A DNA stretch of 64,000 nucleotides from Stenotrophobium rhamnosiphilum (GTDB lineage Bacteria; Pseudomonadota; Gammaproteobacteria; Nevskiales; Nevskiaceae): contig NZ_QANS01000004.1 of the NCBI RefSeq assembly GCF_003052265.1, positions 372,414 to 436,413 of the forward strand. Direction: 5' to 3'. The stretch's first letter is position 1; each line of letters begins with the position of its first letter. The translations under genes and the position numbers were made by a program. The notes under the pieces are model-generated. The model did not search any database. It was not told the origin of the DNA and saw only the letters and a program-made list of their open reading frames with translations. Shown piece after piece: positions 1 through 9,475 of the stretch.

Positions 1-848
1 CTGAGAAGACCCGCCTGTTCGGCAAGGTCACCAACATCACCGACTACGGCTCGTTTGTTGAAATCGAACCAGGCGTTGAAGGTCTGGTGCACGTTTCCGA
101 AATGGATTGGACCAACAAGAACGTTAACCCGGCGAAGGTTGTTTCCGTCGGTGACGAAGTTGAAGTCATGATCCTCGACATCGACGGCGAACGCCGCCGT
201 ATCTCGCTGGGCATGAAACAGTGCCGTCCTAATCCGTGGGAAGAGTTCGCTCAGAACCACCAGAAGGGCGACAAGGTTCACGGCGCCATCAAGTCGATCA
301 CCGACTTCGGCATCTTCATCGGCCTGGACGGCGGTATCGACGGCCTCGTGCATTTGTCCGACCTCGACTGGAACGACGATGGCAGCAACGCCGTTCGCAA
401 GTACCAGAAGGGCATGGAACTCGATGCAGTAGTTCTCGCTATCGACGGCGCACGCGAGCGCATTTCGCTCGGCGTGAAGCAGGTTCAGCAGGATCCGCTG
501 TCGCAGTTCATCGCTGACAACACCAAGGGCAATATCGTTAAGGGCATCGTCAAGACGGTTGACGTCAAGGGCGCTCAGATCGACCTCGGTAACGGCGTTG
601 AAGGCTACATCAAGGCTAACGACCTCTCACGCGATCGCGTGGAAGACGCTACCAAGGTGTTGAGCGTTGGCGGCGAGCTGGAAGCGCGCTTCATCGGCGT
701 GGACCGCAAGAACCGCATCGTTACCCTCTCGGTACGTGAGAAGGAAATCCAGGAAGAGCAGGAAGTCGTCACGGAATACAGCAACCGTAACGCCTCAACC
801 GGCAAGACCAGCTTGGGTGACATTCTCAAGGATCAGCTCGGAAACTAA
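1..848 (+). CDS. rpsA: 30S ribosomal protein S1, 3' part (5' end outside window)
   Basis: Ribosomal protein S1 binds mRNA on the small subunit and helps initiation on structured messages. The frame is open from base 3 to the TAA at 846-848, so about 281 C-terminal residues are present. They contain three successive S1 OB-fold repeats, matching repeats 4, 5 and 6 of the six-repeat enterobacterial protein (for example [20 protein letters not shown], then [20 protein letters not shown], then a more divergent third). The tail is short and charged. A strong terminator follows, and ihfB is next, the usual order in beta- and gammaproteobacteria. The ATG at 87 is internal and is not the start. Confidence 0.97.
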   Translation, partial: EKTRLFGKVTNITDYGSFVEIEPGVEGLVHVSEMDWTNKNVNPAKVVSVGDEVEVMILDIDGERRRISLGMKQCRPNPWEEFAQNHQKGDKVHGAIKSITDFGIFIGLDGGIDGLVHLSDLDWNDDGSNAVRKYQKGMELDAVVLAIDGARERISLGVKQVQQDPLSQFIADNTKGNIVKGIVKTVDVKGAQIDLGNGVEGYIKANDLSRDRVEDATKVLSVGGELEARFIGVDRKNRIVTLSVREKEIQEEQEVVTEYSNRNASTGKTSLGDILKDQLGN

Positions 849-887
849 GTTTTCCGTCTATCCTCCTGCAAACATTGGGGAAATTAA

Positions 888-918
888 GAAGGCCGCGCTT
901 GCGCGGCCTTCTTTTTTT
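888..918 (+). terminator. Rho-independent terminator after rpsA
   Basis: An 11-bp GC-rich perfect inverted repeat (GAAGGCCGCGC at 888-898, GCGCGGCCTTC at 901-911) is followed by a run of T at 912-918. It ends rpsA transcription 40 bases after the stop and separates it from ihfB. Confidence 0.92.
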
Positions 919-973
919 CTCTATTGTCTACAGACACCAAGAAGAATGATTTTCCTAGCGTTTTGGAAACCAC

Positions 974-1288
974 ATGACCAAGTCCGAACTGATTGAACGC
1001 CTCGCCAGCAAACAAACCCATCTGATGCAGAAAGATGTCGAGCTCGCGGTAAAGCTCGTGCTGGATCAAATCAGCAACGCATTGGCACGCAAGGATCGCG
1101 TCGAAATTCGTGGCTTTGGCAGCTTTGCGCTGCATCACCGTCCGGCACGTGTTGGGCGCAATCCCAAGACCGGTGAACCGGTACATATTCCACCCAAGAG
1201 CGTGCCGCACTTTAAGCCTGGCAAAGAGATGCGTGAACGCGTCAATGCCAACGCTCAGGCCCGCGCTGCTGAAGGAAAGGTACTTTAA
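974..1288 (+). CDS. ihfB: Integration host factor subunit beta
   Basis: Beta subunit of the IHF heterodimer, a DNA-bending nucleoid protein. It is 104 residues long, slightly longer than the roughly 94-residue enterobacterial protein. The N-terminal helices ([10 protein letters not shown]) are followed by the core [15 protein letters not shown] and the beta-arm region RNPKTGEPV with the proline that intercalates between base pairs. The tail after [12 protein letters not shown] is Ala-rich. It lies directly after the rpsA terminator and 11 bases before lapA, probably with its own promoter in the gap. Subunit beta rather than alpha or HU is chosen from the rpsA neighbourhood and the arm sequence. 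Confidence 0.93.
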   Translation: MTKSELIERLASKQTHLMQKDVELAVKLVLDQISNALARKDRVEIRGFGSFALHHRPARVGRNPKTGEPVHIPPKSVPHFKPGKEMRERVNANAQARAAEGKVL

Positions 1289-1299
1289 CAAAGTAACCT

Positions 1300-1596
1300 A
1301 TGTATAAGACTTTATTGCTTATTGTTCTTGTTGTTGTGCTGTGTCTTGGCGCAACTGTGGGCTTTTTCAATGCCCAAACTGTCGAGTTTTATTATCTATT
1401 CGGCTCAGCGCATTTGCCGCTGATCGCACTCGTTATTTTTGTCTTTGGCTTTGCTGTCGTGATAACGCTAGCGCTGACCATGACACGCATTTTTGGACTC
1501 AAGCGTGAGATTCGTCGCCTACATCGCCAGCTGCGTGATTCGCAGACTGAGCTGAGAAACCTGCGCGATCTTCCACTCAATCAAGAGCAGAAGTGA
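1300..1596 (+). CDS. lapA: LapA-family inner membrane protein (DUF1049)
   Basis: Small inner-membrane partner of LapB, involved in control of lipopolysaccharide amount. The 98-residue protein has two hydrophobic segments (about 4-22 and 38-62) separated by a short loop containing FNAQTVEFYYLFG, then a basic coiled-coil-like cytoplasmic tail (LKREIRRLHRQLRDSQTELR). This is the standard LapA layout. It begins 11 bases after ihfB and ends 9 bases before lapB, so the three are very likely cotranscribed. Confidence 0.9.
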   Translation: MYKTLLLIVLVVVLCLGATVGFFNAQTVEFYYLFGSAHLPLIALVIFVFGFAVVITLALTMTRIFGLKREIRRLHRQLRDSQTELRNLRDLPLNQEQK

Positions 1597-1605
1597 TCGC
1601 TATTT

Positions 1606-2778
1606 ATGGTTGATAGCCTGCTCGCATGGCTGTTACTCCCTTTGGGCGTTGTGCTGGGTTGGGCGCTGGCCAAGCGCATGCCGCAGCCAGAACAGCAGTC
1701 TCTGAGCACGGAACAACTGGGCGGTCTGCTTTCACATCTTGCTGGCGATGATCCTGATCAAGCAATTGCAGCGCTGACACAGGCTGTTGAGATTGATCAG
1801 TCGACCGCAGAACTCCATCTGACGCTAGGCAATCTGTTCCGCAAACGTGGCGAAATGGATCGCGCGATGCGCGTGCACGAAACGCTACTTGCGCGTCCGG
1901 CGCTGAATCCACAACTGCAAAACCAAGTGCGTTTTGAGTTGGCGCAGGATTATCTGAAAGCCGGATTGATGGATCGCGCTGAGCAGATGTTTCAAGATTT
2001 AGCAGCGCAAGGTTTATTTGTTACTGCTGCGCTGGAACAGCTTGTTGCCGTCTACGAACAAGGTCGCGACTGGAAACAAGCGATGCAAGCGGCGCGTCAG
2101 CTTGAAGCGGCGAAAGGCGAATCCAAACGTGCTGTGATTGCGCAGTACTACTGCGAAATGGCCGATGAAGCACGTCGCGCCAAGAACAATGCAGAAGCGC
2201 TGAAGCTGGTTCGTAAAGCTTTGGACACTGATAAAGACTGCGTACGTGGCAGCCTCTTGCTCGGCACGCTGAGCGAAGCAGAAGGCGATTTTGATCTCGC
2301 TGCAAAATCTTATCGTCGTGCGTTTGATCAAGATGCGCGCTATTTGCCTGAGATGCTGATCCCGCTACAACGCGTCAGTGAAAAATTAGGCGCAATGGAT
2401 GATTTCGTTACCTTCCTCGCCGACGCCAAGCAGGTCAGCACGAGCAGTCTGCCGCTGGTGGTGGAAGCGAAGATGATGCGTCAGGAAGGCATCGATTCGA
2501 TGAGTCATCTATCGACGAGCCTCGAAACCCGTCCGACGCGTGCCGTGCTGGTGGAGTTTCTTGATGTGCTCGAAAAGCGCCCGGAAGTCATCGCCGCAGG
2601 CCTCGACAAACCCGCTGCGAGCCTTCGTCAGGCCTTACTAAAACTCATCGAAACCAGCTCACGCTATCAGTGCAGCAACTGCGGCTTTAACCCGCGTCAG
2701 CTGTTCTGGCACTGCCCAAGCTGCAAACAATGGGGCCAGATTGCCCCCGTCGACGATGGTTTAGGCCCCAAAGCCTAG
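1606..2778 (+). CDS. lapB: LPS assembly protein B (TPR protein with C-terminal zinc ribbon)
   Basis: LapB (YciM) is an inner-membrane-anchored TPR protein that couples LPS synthesis to demand by presenting LpxC to FtsH in enterobacteria. The 390-residue protein has an N-terminal membrane anchor (LLAWLLLPLGVVLGWALA), a long TPR array over about residues 35-340, and a rubredoxin-type metal-binding tail with two CxxC pairs (CSNC and CPSC) near residues 355-375. Length and order fit the family. lapA is immediately upstream. Confidence 0.94.
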   Translation: MVDSLLAWLLLPLGVVLGWALAKRMPQPEQQSLSTEQLGGLLSHLAGDDPDQAIAALTQAVEIDQSTAELHLTLGNLFRKRGEMDRAMRVHETLLARPALNPQLQNQVRFELAQDYLKAGLMDRAEQMFQDLAAQGLFVTAALEQLVAVYEQGRDWKQAMQAARQLEAAKGESKRAVIAQYYCEMADEARRAKNNAEALKLVRKALDTDKDCVRGSLLLGTLSEAEGDFDLAAKSYRRAFDQDARYLPEMLIPLQRVSEKLGAMDDFVTFLADAKQVSTSSLPLVVEAKMMRQEGIDSMSHLSTSLETRPTRAVLVEFLDVLEKRPEVIAAGLDKPAASLRQALLKLIETSSRYQCSNCGFNPRQLFWHCPSCKQWGQIAPVDDGLGPKA

Positions 2779-2860
2779 GTACCACGCGGGCGCTCATTGC
2801 CCACAAGACTTTGCCTTATAGCGACTTTGTGGCACTTTGAGTGCTCCAAGGAGACCTGTC

Positions 2861-3859
2861 TTGCCAAAGACTGCATTCGTCACCGGCGCAACTGGCTGTG
2901 TTGGCCTCAACCTGATCGAGGAACTCCTCGCGCAAGGTTGGCGGGTCACGGCGATGCATCGCGCGGGCTCAGATCTCTCTCAACTGCAACGCCATTCGGT
3001 ACGCGGCGTTAGGGGAGATGTCACGGATGCCAGCAGCCTGGAAAAGATTATTCCTCGCAATGTTGATTGCGTTTTCCACGTTGCCGGCAATACCAGTCTG
3101 TGGTCGCGCTCGCATGCAGAGCAGTTGAGCGTCAATGTTGAAGGCACACGCAACGTTGTGAACGCTTCAGTCGAGGCAGGTGCGCGTCGGTTTGTATTGA
3201 CCTCCAGCATCGTCGCGTATGGATCGCATGGCGGCACGATTAGTGAAGACACGCCAACGCGCGGCACAGCTGCACGCATCAATTACATTCGTAGCAAAGC
3301 ATTAGCAGAGCGCGAAGTGCGACACGCGCTGCATAAAGGGTTGCCTGCGGTCATCATCAATCCTTCAAACATTCTCGGTGCCTACGACACTAAGAACTGG
3401 GGACGTATGTTCCGTCTCGTTAAAGAAAGACGATTACCGGTTGTGCCTTCAGGTGGTGGTAGTTTTTGTCATGTGCGCGAAGTGGCACGCGCACATATCG
3501 CGGCAGCAGAACGAGGACGCATTGGCGCTAACTATCTGCTCGGCGGCGCGGAGACGAGTTATCTCGGACTCGTGAAGGAAATTTCACGCATGCTAGGGGT
3601 TAAGCGTTACCCGAAGGTGTTGCCGAAGAGCATGTTGCACAGCTATGCGTTTCTCGAAGAAATGCTGGCGCCGGTTTTTGGCAGAGAGCCCGACGTGACA
3701 CGCGATGCGGTTGAGTTGCTCTCGCAAAATATTTATTGCGATACGCGTCGCGCAGTACGCGAGCTCGGCTACAAACCGCAGCCGATGGAAACCATGTTGA
3801 AAGACAGTATGAACTGGATGCTAGAGCAGGGATTGCTCACGCGAGCATCGCTCAACTAG
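2861..3859 (+). CDS. NAD(P)-dependent epimerase / dihydroflavonol-reductase-like extended SDR
   Basis: Extended short-chain dehydrogenase with a Rossmann motif at the very N-terminus (TGATGCVG), an active-site serine region (LTSSIVAYG) and the catalytic YxxxK (YIRSK). The substrate is unknown; relatives are annotated as dihydroflavonol-4-reductase-like or NAD-dependent epimerase. I choose the TTG at 2861 because AGGAG lies 7 bases before it; an earlier in-frame TTG at 2837 would add 8 residues but lacks such a site. The stop codon abuts the stop of the convergent metalloprotease gene with no spacer. Confidence 0.8.
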   Translation: MPKTAFVTGATGCVGLNLIEELLAQGWRVTAMHRAGSDLSQLQRHSVRGVRGDVTDASSLEKIIPRNVDCVFHVAGNTSLWSRSHAEQLSVNVEGTRNVVNASVEAGARRFVLTSSIVAYGSHGGTISEDTPTRGTAARINYIRSKALAEREVRHALHKGLPAVIINPSNILGAYDTKNWGRMFRLVKERRLPVVPSGGGSFCHVREVARAHIAAAERGRIGANYLLGGAETSYLGLVKEISRMLGVKRYPKVLPKSMLHSYAFLEEMLAPVFGREPDVTRDAVELLSQNIYCDTRRAVRELGYKPQPMETMLKDSMNWMLEQGLLTRASLN

Positions 3860-5323
3860 TTAGTGGAACGCCAAGGTCTTGGCGGGTCTCCACGTTGCAG
3901 GCAATGAGTTGCGAATTTCCTGACGCTTCGCCACTAGTCGTGCGCGGTCTTGTGGGTTCAACTTTTCCCAACGCAGTCCTGCATCAATCTGCGCGATGGC
4001 ATTGCCTGCGTCGCCACGCAGGAACATATACGTCGCCATCTGATACGACGCTTCCGCAATGTTTCCATTCTCACGCGCAGCCTGCGAAAGCAGGTTATAG
4101 GTCATCATGCGTTTGCCCAGAGTCTGATCGCGCGAGATCAACAACTGTCTGGCTTGTTCAGGACGCCCGGCAGTAATTAGCGCATCGGCGTAAGCAAAAA
4201 TTGCAGGCGCGTAATGCGGATACATGCTCAAGGTGTTGGAGAGAGTCGCTAGACCCGTGTCCTGCTTATTCAAGGCCAACTCGAGTCGACCTTTGAGCAA
4301 ATTAATATTTACCTGCTTAGGTAATTGCTCCAGCGCAGGCTTGAGCGCTGTCAGTGCGTCGGCATTACGGCCGAGCCCAGACAACGACATCGCATAGCCA
4401 TAGTTGTTAGCAGGCGTATTGCGGCCAGCAGCAAGCTCGCCGGAAAAATAATCCACGGCATCGCTAGGCAAGTCGGCAGCAAATACGCGTGTGCGTGCTT
4501 GGATAATCGGAAAGTCTGGAGAATCTTTGTAATTTGATTTGGGCAACGCCGCTGCACGCGAACGCGCTTCGGCCATACGCGAAGTGTTGAGCGGATGTGT
4601 CAACAAAAGTTCTGGCACCTGACTGCCGTACAAACGCGTTTGCTGTTCAAGACGACCGAAGAAAGTCGCCATGCCATTCGGATCAAAACCTGCAGCCGCC
4701 ATGGTTTGAATGCCGACGCGATCAGCTTCTTGCTCGTGTGCGCGGGTGTAGTTGACCGAACGTTGCTGGTTGATGGCCTGTCCTGCGCCAATGCCCGCAA
4801 TAATCAAATCAGGATTGGCAACCGAACCTGCAAGAATCGCAGCCAGCACGGCGGCCCACGTCAGAATATTCGCGGCCTTGGTGTCTTCTTCTGCGCGAGC
4901 GATGTGGCGCTGCGTAACGTGCGCCATTTCGTGGCCCAACACGCCAGCAATTTCGCTCTCGTTCGCAGCAGCCAACAAGATGCCTGCGTTAAAACCAATG
5001 AATCCACCAGGCAGCGCAAATGCGTTGATGCGGTCATCCGCAACAATGAAAAACGTTAGCGGTGGCGGTTGTGTCGCGCTATACGCAGCGAGTTTGAAAC
5101 CAATCGTGTTGACGTAGTCATCCAGCTCAGGATCGTCGACCGTGTAGTTGTAGCTGTACAACTCGGCCATGACTTCTTTGCCGAGAATTCTTTCCTGCGC
5201 CGGTGACATTGAGTTGTCAGCAGGCTCGCCCATCTGCGGCAGATCAATATCCCTGATCTGCGCATAAAGCGGCGTCACCGCTAGGGAGACGCAGAGGAAA
5301 AGGCAGGTCAGGATTCGAGTCAT
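3860..5323 (-). CDS. Periplasmic M48 metalloprotease with TPR domain (BepA/YfgC-like)
   Basis: Secreted zinc protease of the outer-membrane quality-control type, which in E. coli assists or degrades misassembled beta-barrel proteins and LptD. From the ATG at 5323 the protein is 487 residues: signal peptide (ILTCLFLCVSLAVTPLYA), M48 domain with the zinc motif HEMAH at 131-135 and the third ligand in HEQEAD near 199, then TPR-like helices to the C-terminus. An upstream in-frame start at 5365 would put 14 polar residues before the signal peptide, so it is rejected. It follows psd on the same strand. Confidence 0.88.
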   Translation of the reverse strand: MTRILTCLFLCVSLAVTPLYAQIRDIDLPQMGEPADNSMSPAQERILGKEVMAELYSYNYTVDDPELDDYVNTIGFKLAAYSATQPPPLTFFIVADDRINAFALPGGFIGFNAGILLAAANESEIAGVLGHEMAHVTQRHIARAEEDTKAANILTWAAVLAAILAGSVANPDLIIAGIGAGQAINQQRSVNYTRAHEQEADRVGIQTMAAAGFDPNGMATFFGRLEQQTRLYGSQVPELLLTHPLNTSRMAEARSRAAALPKSNYKDSPDFPIIQARTRVFAADLPSDAVDYFSGELAAGRNTPANNYGYAMSLSGLGRNADALTALKPALEQLPKQVNINLLKGRLELALNKQDTGLATLSNTLSMYPHYAPAIFAYADALITAGRPEQARQLLISRDQTLGKRMMTYNLLSQAARENGNIAEASYQMATYMFLRGDAGNAIAQIDAGLRWEKLNPQDRARLVAKRQEIRNSLPATWRPAKTLAFH

Positions 5324-5371
5324 GGTTCGTGTCGTTAGCTGTCGTTTAGAACGCAAAGACAGCACTAAGTT

Positions 5372-6247
5372 CTAGCGGCCGATGGCTTGACCCATGCGAA
5401 CGGTCGCGCCAGGTTGCGCGATGCCGTCCCACTGCACGGCGCCTGGCGCGGTGAGCAGAATCACCGTAGAACCCATATTGAAACGACCCATTTCTTCGCC
5501 ACGTTCCAGCGAAATCGGCAGATCCGTCATGAAGTTGCCGCCTTCCGTTTCGCGCTTATGCGGTGGGCTGATTTGTCCGGCCCAGACGGTTTCCATGCTA
5601 CCGACAAACAGAGCGCCGACCAGCACCATGGCCACAGGGCCGATGTCGGTATCAAAGATCGCAACAACACGCTCATTGCGTGCAAACACGCCAGGTAGGG
5701 CGCGAGCCGTCGCTGGGTTCACGCTAAACAAACGGCCCGGCACATAACGCCAATGACGCAGACGACCATTCACCGGCATGTGAATGCGGTGATAGTTGTT
5801 AGGGGCCAGATAAATCGTATTGAACTGGCCGCCCATGAATTCACGTGCAGTAAGGGCATCGCCGCCCAGCAGTTCCACCACCGAGTAGTCGTGACCCTTG
5901 GCTTGGAAGATGCGGCCTTCCTTGATCGTGCCGAGCTGGCTGATGGTGCCATCTACCGGACTCAGAAATGCGGGAGCTTCTGCGAGAGGGCGTGCGCCCG
6001 GCTTGAGTGAACGAGTGAAGAAATCATTGAACGAGCGATAGTCTTCCGGACGTCCACGTTCAGCCTCGGTAAGGCTGATGTTGTAGCTGCGCATCAAAAT
6101 ACGGATGAATAAATTCTTGAACCAACGCACCTCGAGGCGCGTCAGCAAAAACATCAGCCATGACAAAAAGCGCGTCGGCAGACGCAACTGCACGGCAGCA
6201 AACAGAAGATCGCCACGGCTGGCGTCGGTGTTATTTTCAGGATTCAT
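5372..6247 (-). CDS. psd: Phosphatidylserine decarboxylase proenzyme
   Basis: Makes phosphatidylethanolamine from phosphatidylserine at the inner membrane. The proenzyme is expected to self-cleave at the Gly-Ser bond in the MGSTVILL motif near the C-terminus (about Gly259-Ser260 of 291), giving the pyruvoyl-bearing alpha chain. Other family features are VDGTISQ and the HxPV segment YHRIHMPVNG. The usual LGST is MGST here, a conservative change. The gene sits 48 bases upstream of the metalloprotease start on the same strand. Confidence 0.95.
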   Translation of the reverse strand: MNPENNTDASRGDLLFAAVQLRLPTRFLSWLMFLLTRLEVRWFKNLFIRILMRSYNISLTEAERGRPEDYRSFNDFFTRSLKPGARPLAEAPAFLSPVDGTISQLGTIKEGRIFQAKGHDYSVVELLGGDALTAREFMGGQFNTIYLAPNNYHRIHMPVNGRLRHWRYVPGRLFSVNPATARALPGVFARNERVVAIFDTDIGPVAMVLVGALFVGSMETVWAGQISPPHKRETEGGNFMTDLPISLERGEEMGRFNMGSTVILLTAPGAVQWDGIAQPGATVRMGQAIGR

Positions 6248-6361
6248 TTAGATCACTGCACCCATTGCTGCTTCCCCATAAACATTTGAAATCATTGTCA
6301 TAATCGTTTTTATCAGCTTAATGTGAAAAATCTGTAGCTCAGCAGACGCGCGGCTCGGCGT

Positions 6362-6787
6362 TTACGGCGCATCTTGGACTAAAAAATCGGCCTTCAGGCG
6401 TTTCTTGCCACCGCAGGAGAAGGACAGCTGGAGTGTATCGCCAGCTTTGAGCAAACGCTTTGGCTCAAATAACATCAGGTGCATGCCGCCACGCTCAAAG
6501 CGCGCTTCGCCTTTCGGGACCACATCAACCGTCTCAACTAGCTGCATTTTGGAAATGCCGCCTTCGAGCAAGGTCTTGTGAATCTCGATAGCCGCAAAAT
6601 CCTTGCTGGCTACATCGCGGATGGTGCGTTTCTGCGTGCCGACATTTTTAACCGTGGCGTAGCCGGCCATGACAGTCGCGCCCGGCGGCGCGGTGCGCAC
6701 CCAAGCGTCACTGATCTGCAAACCGCTACAAGTCGCCCATGCCGGGGTGACGGTCAGCGCCGCGAGAATCAGTAGGAGTCGCTTCAT
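6362..6787 (-). CDS. PCu(A)C-type periplasmic copper chaperone
   Basis: Small secreted copper(I) chaperone used in cytochrome c oxidase CuA assembly. It is 141 residues: signal peptide (RLLLILAALTVTPAWA), then a cupredoxin-like domain beginning DAWVRTAPPGATVMAGY and ending with the copper ligand segment GGMHLMLF (His and Met). The ATG overlaps the stop of the SCO gene by 4 bases (ATGA), so the two are translationally coupled, and SCO/PCuAC partners are known to act together. Confidence 0.9.
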   Translation of the reverse strand: MKRLLLILAALTVTPAWATCSGLQISDAWVRTAPPGATVMAGYATVKNVGTQKRTIRDVASKDFAAIEIHKTLLEGGISKMQLVETVDVVPKGEARFERGGMHLMLFEPKRLLKAGDTLQLSFSCGGKKRLKADFLVQDAP

Positions 6788-7398
6788 TGCTTACCCTTCA
6801 TCACCGCAACAAGATCGGCGCTCATCACATCCAACTGATGTGGCGGCGTGAAGTAAGCCGCGATGCGGCCTTGCGGGTCCACCAGAATCAAAGCGGCCGT
6901 GTGATCCATCGTGTAGGTCTTGCCATCCTTGCTCGGCACTTTGCTGTAAGCGATGCCTAAAAGCTGCGCAAAACGAGCCAATTCAGGTTCCTTCGCAGTC
7001 ACGCCGATGAACTCTGGATTGAAATAATGCACGTAGCTGGCAAGGCGCTCAGGCGTGTCGCGCTCGGGGTCGACTGAGACAAACGCCACGTCCAGCTTTT
7101 GGCCTTCAGCGCTGAGTTTGGTCGTCAGCGTTTTGAGGAAAGCGAGCGTCGTTGGGCAAACGTCGGGGCAGGTGATAAAGCCAGGGAAGAACAGCGTCCA
7201 GTGTCCATGCAGCGAAGCCAGCGTGTAAGGCTGGCCGTTATCGCGAGTCAAAGCGAATTCGGGCAATTGGCGAGGCTGTTGCAGCAAAGTGCCAGATTTA
7301 ATCTCGATCGTAGGTGGGCGCAGCAAAAAGCTGGCTGCAGCCAGACCCAGAACAGCGGCTGCCACGGCGACCGCGACAGTAAGAATTCTTGAGGACAC
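6784..7398 (-). CDS. SCO1/SenC family copper chaperone / thiol-disulfide protein
   Basis: Membrane-anchored thioredoxin-fold protein for copper insertion into cytochrome oxidase. From the GTG at 7398 (GGAG 5 bases upstream) it has 204 residues: one N-terminal membrane helix, then the thioredoxin domain with CPDVC (Cys77, Cys81) and the conserved metal-binding His in MDHTAAL (about His166). An ATG at 7488 would add a hydrophilic, low-quality extension overlapping the divergent prmB and is rejected. It is the first gene of a two-gene operon with the PCuAC chaperone. Confidence 0.9.
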   Translation of the reverse strand: MSSRILTVAVAVAAAVLGLAAASFLLRPPTIEIKSGTLLQQPRQLPEFALTRDNGQPYTLASLHGHWTLFFPGFITCPDVCPTTLAFLKTLTTKLSAEGQKLDVAFVSVDPERDTPERLASYVHYFNPEFIGVTAKEPELARFAQLLGIAYSKVPSKDGKTYTMDHTAALILVDPQGRIAAYFTPPHQLDVMSADLVAVMKGKQ

Positions 7399-7434
7399 AG
7401 GCACTCCGAAGGTTCGCGTTGCTGCTGGGCTGCG

Positions 7435-7440
7435 TATAAT
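7435..7440 (+). promoter_or_regulatory. Candidate -10 box for prmB
   Basis: A consensus TATAAT lies 36 bases before the prmB ATG, in the divergent gap between the SCO gene and prmB. No convincing -35 was found at 16-18 bases upstream, so this is only a candidate. Confidence 0.4.
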
Positions 7441-7476
7441 TGCTGCCCAACGATTATCCCATACTGCATCTGCCCC

Positions 7477-8373
7477 ATGGCCACCCAAAACGATACTTCG
7501 GTGCTAAGCACTGTGCGAGATTTTGTTCGTTGGGGCGCCAGCGAGTTCAAGCGTGCTGACCTGCACTTTGGGCACGGTACTGACAACGCCCTAGACGAGG
7601 CGTTCCATCTCGTATTGCAGGCACTGCATCTGCCTAACGACGTCCCAGCGATTTATCTGGAAACCACCATCACCGCCTCAGAACGTGCGGCGGTGCTGAA
7701 GTTGCTGCGCGCTCGTGTAAAGACGCGTAAACCGGCGGCTTATCTGATTGGCGAGATCGACTTCTGCGGCCTCAGCTTTGAGGTGAACGAAGACGTGTTG
7801 ATTCCGCGTTCGCCCATTGGCGAGCTGATCGACAAGCAGTTTCAGCCTTGGCTGCAAGGCGAGCCTTCACGCATTTTGGATTTGTGCGCTGGCAGCGGCT
7901 GCATTGGCATTGCCTGCGCGTTTGCGTTTCCAGACGCTACGGTCGATCTCGGCGAGATCTCGCCTGGCGCAATGGCGGTCAGCAAACGCAATATTGCGCG
8001 CCATCACATCGGCGAGCGCGTCACTGCGATCAAGAGCGATTTGTTCAAGTCGCTCAACGGGCCTTACGACTTGATCGTGAGCAACCCGCCGTACGTGCCG
8101 ACCAAGGAATGGAAAGCACTGGCTGCAGAGTTCCAGCACGAACCAAAGATGGCTTTAGAAGCGGGCGCCGATGGCATGAACATCGTTGCGCGTATCCTCA
8201 AAGAAGCGGCGGCACAACTCATGCCCGGCGGCTTGCTGGTTTGCGAAGTGGGCGGCAGTGTCGAAGAATTTGAAAGTCGCTGGCCTCATTTGCCGGTCAC
8301 TTGGGTTGATTTCGAACGCGGTGGTGACGGCGTGTTTGTAATCACTCGCGAAGAATTAATTAAGAGTCTCTGA
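7477..8373 (+). CDS. prmB: 50S ribosomal protein L3 glutamine N5-methyltransferase
   Basis: SAM-dependent methyltransferase of the HemK/PrmC family, acting on a glutamine of ribosomal protein L3. The 298-residue protein has an N-terminal helical domain, the motif I segment [14 protein letters not shown] (about 133-146) and the signature SNPPYVP with NPPY at 203-206. Assignment to PrmB rather than PrmC rests on the N-terminal domain ([17 protein letters not shown]) and the neighbouring aroC, a common order. The next gene begins one base after its stop. Confidence 0.92.
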   Translation: MATQNDTSVLSTVRDFVRWGASEFKRADLHFGHGTDNALDEAFHLVLQALHLPNDVPAIYLETTITASERAAVLKLLRARVKTRKPAAYLIGEIDFCGLSFEVNEDVLIPRSPIGELIDKQFQPWLQGEPSRILDLCAGSGCIGIACAFAFPDATVDLGEISPGAMAVSKRNIARHHIGERVTAIKSDLFKSLNGPYDLIVSNPPYVPTKEWKALAAEFQHEPKMALEAGADGMNIVARILKEAAAQLMPGGLLVCEVGGSVEEFESRWPHLPVTWVDFERGGDGVFVITREELIKSL

Positions 8374-8374
8374 A

Positions 8375-9475
8375 ATGTCAGGTAATACATTCGGAAAATT
8401 ATTTTGCGTCACCAGCTTCGGCGAAAGCCACGGCGCGGCCATCGGCTGCGTGGTTGATGGCTGTCCGCCAGGTTTAACGCTGAGCGAAGCAGATATTCAG
8501 CCTGAGCTGGATCGTCGCAAGCCGGGTACATCGAAGTACGTGACGCAGCGTAAGGAAGCCGATCAGGTTGAGATTCTGTCGGGTGTGTTTGAAGGAAAAA
8601 CCACCGGCACGCCGATTGCGCTGTTGATTCGCAACACCGATCAACGTTCTTACGACTACGAAAAGATCAAACAAGTGTTTCGCCCCAATCACGCGGATTA
8701 CGCTTATGTGCAGAAGTACGGCGTGCGCGACCATCGTGGTGGCGGACGCTCCAGCGCACGCGAGACTGCAGTACGTGTTGCAGCTGGCGCGATTGCACGC
8801 AAGTTTTTGCATGAGCGTTTAGGCATCGAGATTCGCGGCTGCGTTGAGCAGATCGGCGAGATTCACTGCGAGCGTAAAGATTGGAGCGCGGTGAATAGCA
8901 ATCCGTTTTTCTGTGCAGATCCAGCCAAGGTTCCAGCGCTTGAAGAAATGATCGACACACTGCGCAGCGACGGCGATTCGGTCGGCGCACTGCTGTACGT
9001 CGAAGCACGCAATGTTCCGCCGGGTTTGGGCGAACCAGTATTTGATCGCCTCGATGCGGATCTCGCACACGCACTGATGTCGATCAACGCTGTGAAAGGC
9101 GTTGAGATCGGCGACGGTATGGCCGTAGCGAAGATGAAAGGCACAGCGCATCGTGACGAGATGACGCCGCAGGGTTTCCTCGGCAATCACTCAGGTGGTA
9201 TCGCAGGTGGCATCACCACTGGCCAAACGGTTTATGCGCGTTATGCAATCAAGCCAACGTCCAGCATCACCACACCGGGCAAGAGCATCGACGAAACTGG
9301 CGCTGCAACTGACATGCGCACCACAGGTCGTCATGATCCTTGCGTAGGTTTACGCGCAACGCCGATTGGCGAAGCGATGATGGCGCTGGTGTTGATGGAT
9401 CACTTTCTCCGACAGCGTGCTCAGAACGCTGACGTGAATCCCGCCACTCCGAAAATTCCGGGCGAGCTCCCGTAA
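8375..9475 (+). CDS. aroC: Chorismate synthase
   Basis: Last step of the shikimate pathway, EPSP to chorismate, needing reduced FMN. The 366-residue protein contains the expected signatures [18 protein letters not shown] near the N-terminus, [13 protein letters not shown], and [14 protein letters not shown], and its length is typical. It begins one base after prmB and its stop TAA overlaps the start of the next gene by one base (TAATG), so the three genes form an operon. Confidence 0.97.
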   Translation: MSGNTFGKLFCVTSFGESHGAAIGCVVDGCPPGLTLSEADIQPELDRRKPGTSKYVTQRKEADQVEILSGVFEGKTTGTPIALLIRNTDQRSYDYEKIKQVFRPNHADYAYVQKYGVRDHRGGGRSSARETAVRVAAGAIARKFLHERLGIEIRGCVEQIGEIHCERKDWSAVNSNPFFCADPAKVPALEEMIDTLRSDGDSVGALLYVEARNVPPGLGEPVFDRLDADLAHALMSINAVKGVEIGDGMAVAKMKGTAHRDEMTPQGFLGNHSGGIAGGITTGQTVYARYAIKPTSSITTPGKSIDETGAATDMRTTGRHDPCVGLRATPIGEAMMALVLMDHFLRQRAQNADVNPATPKIPGELP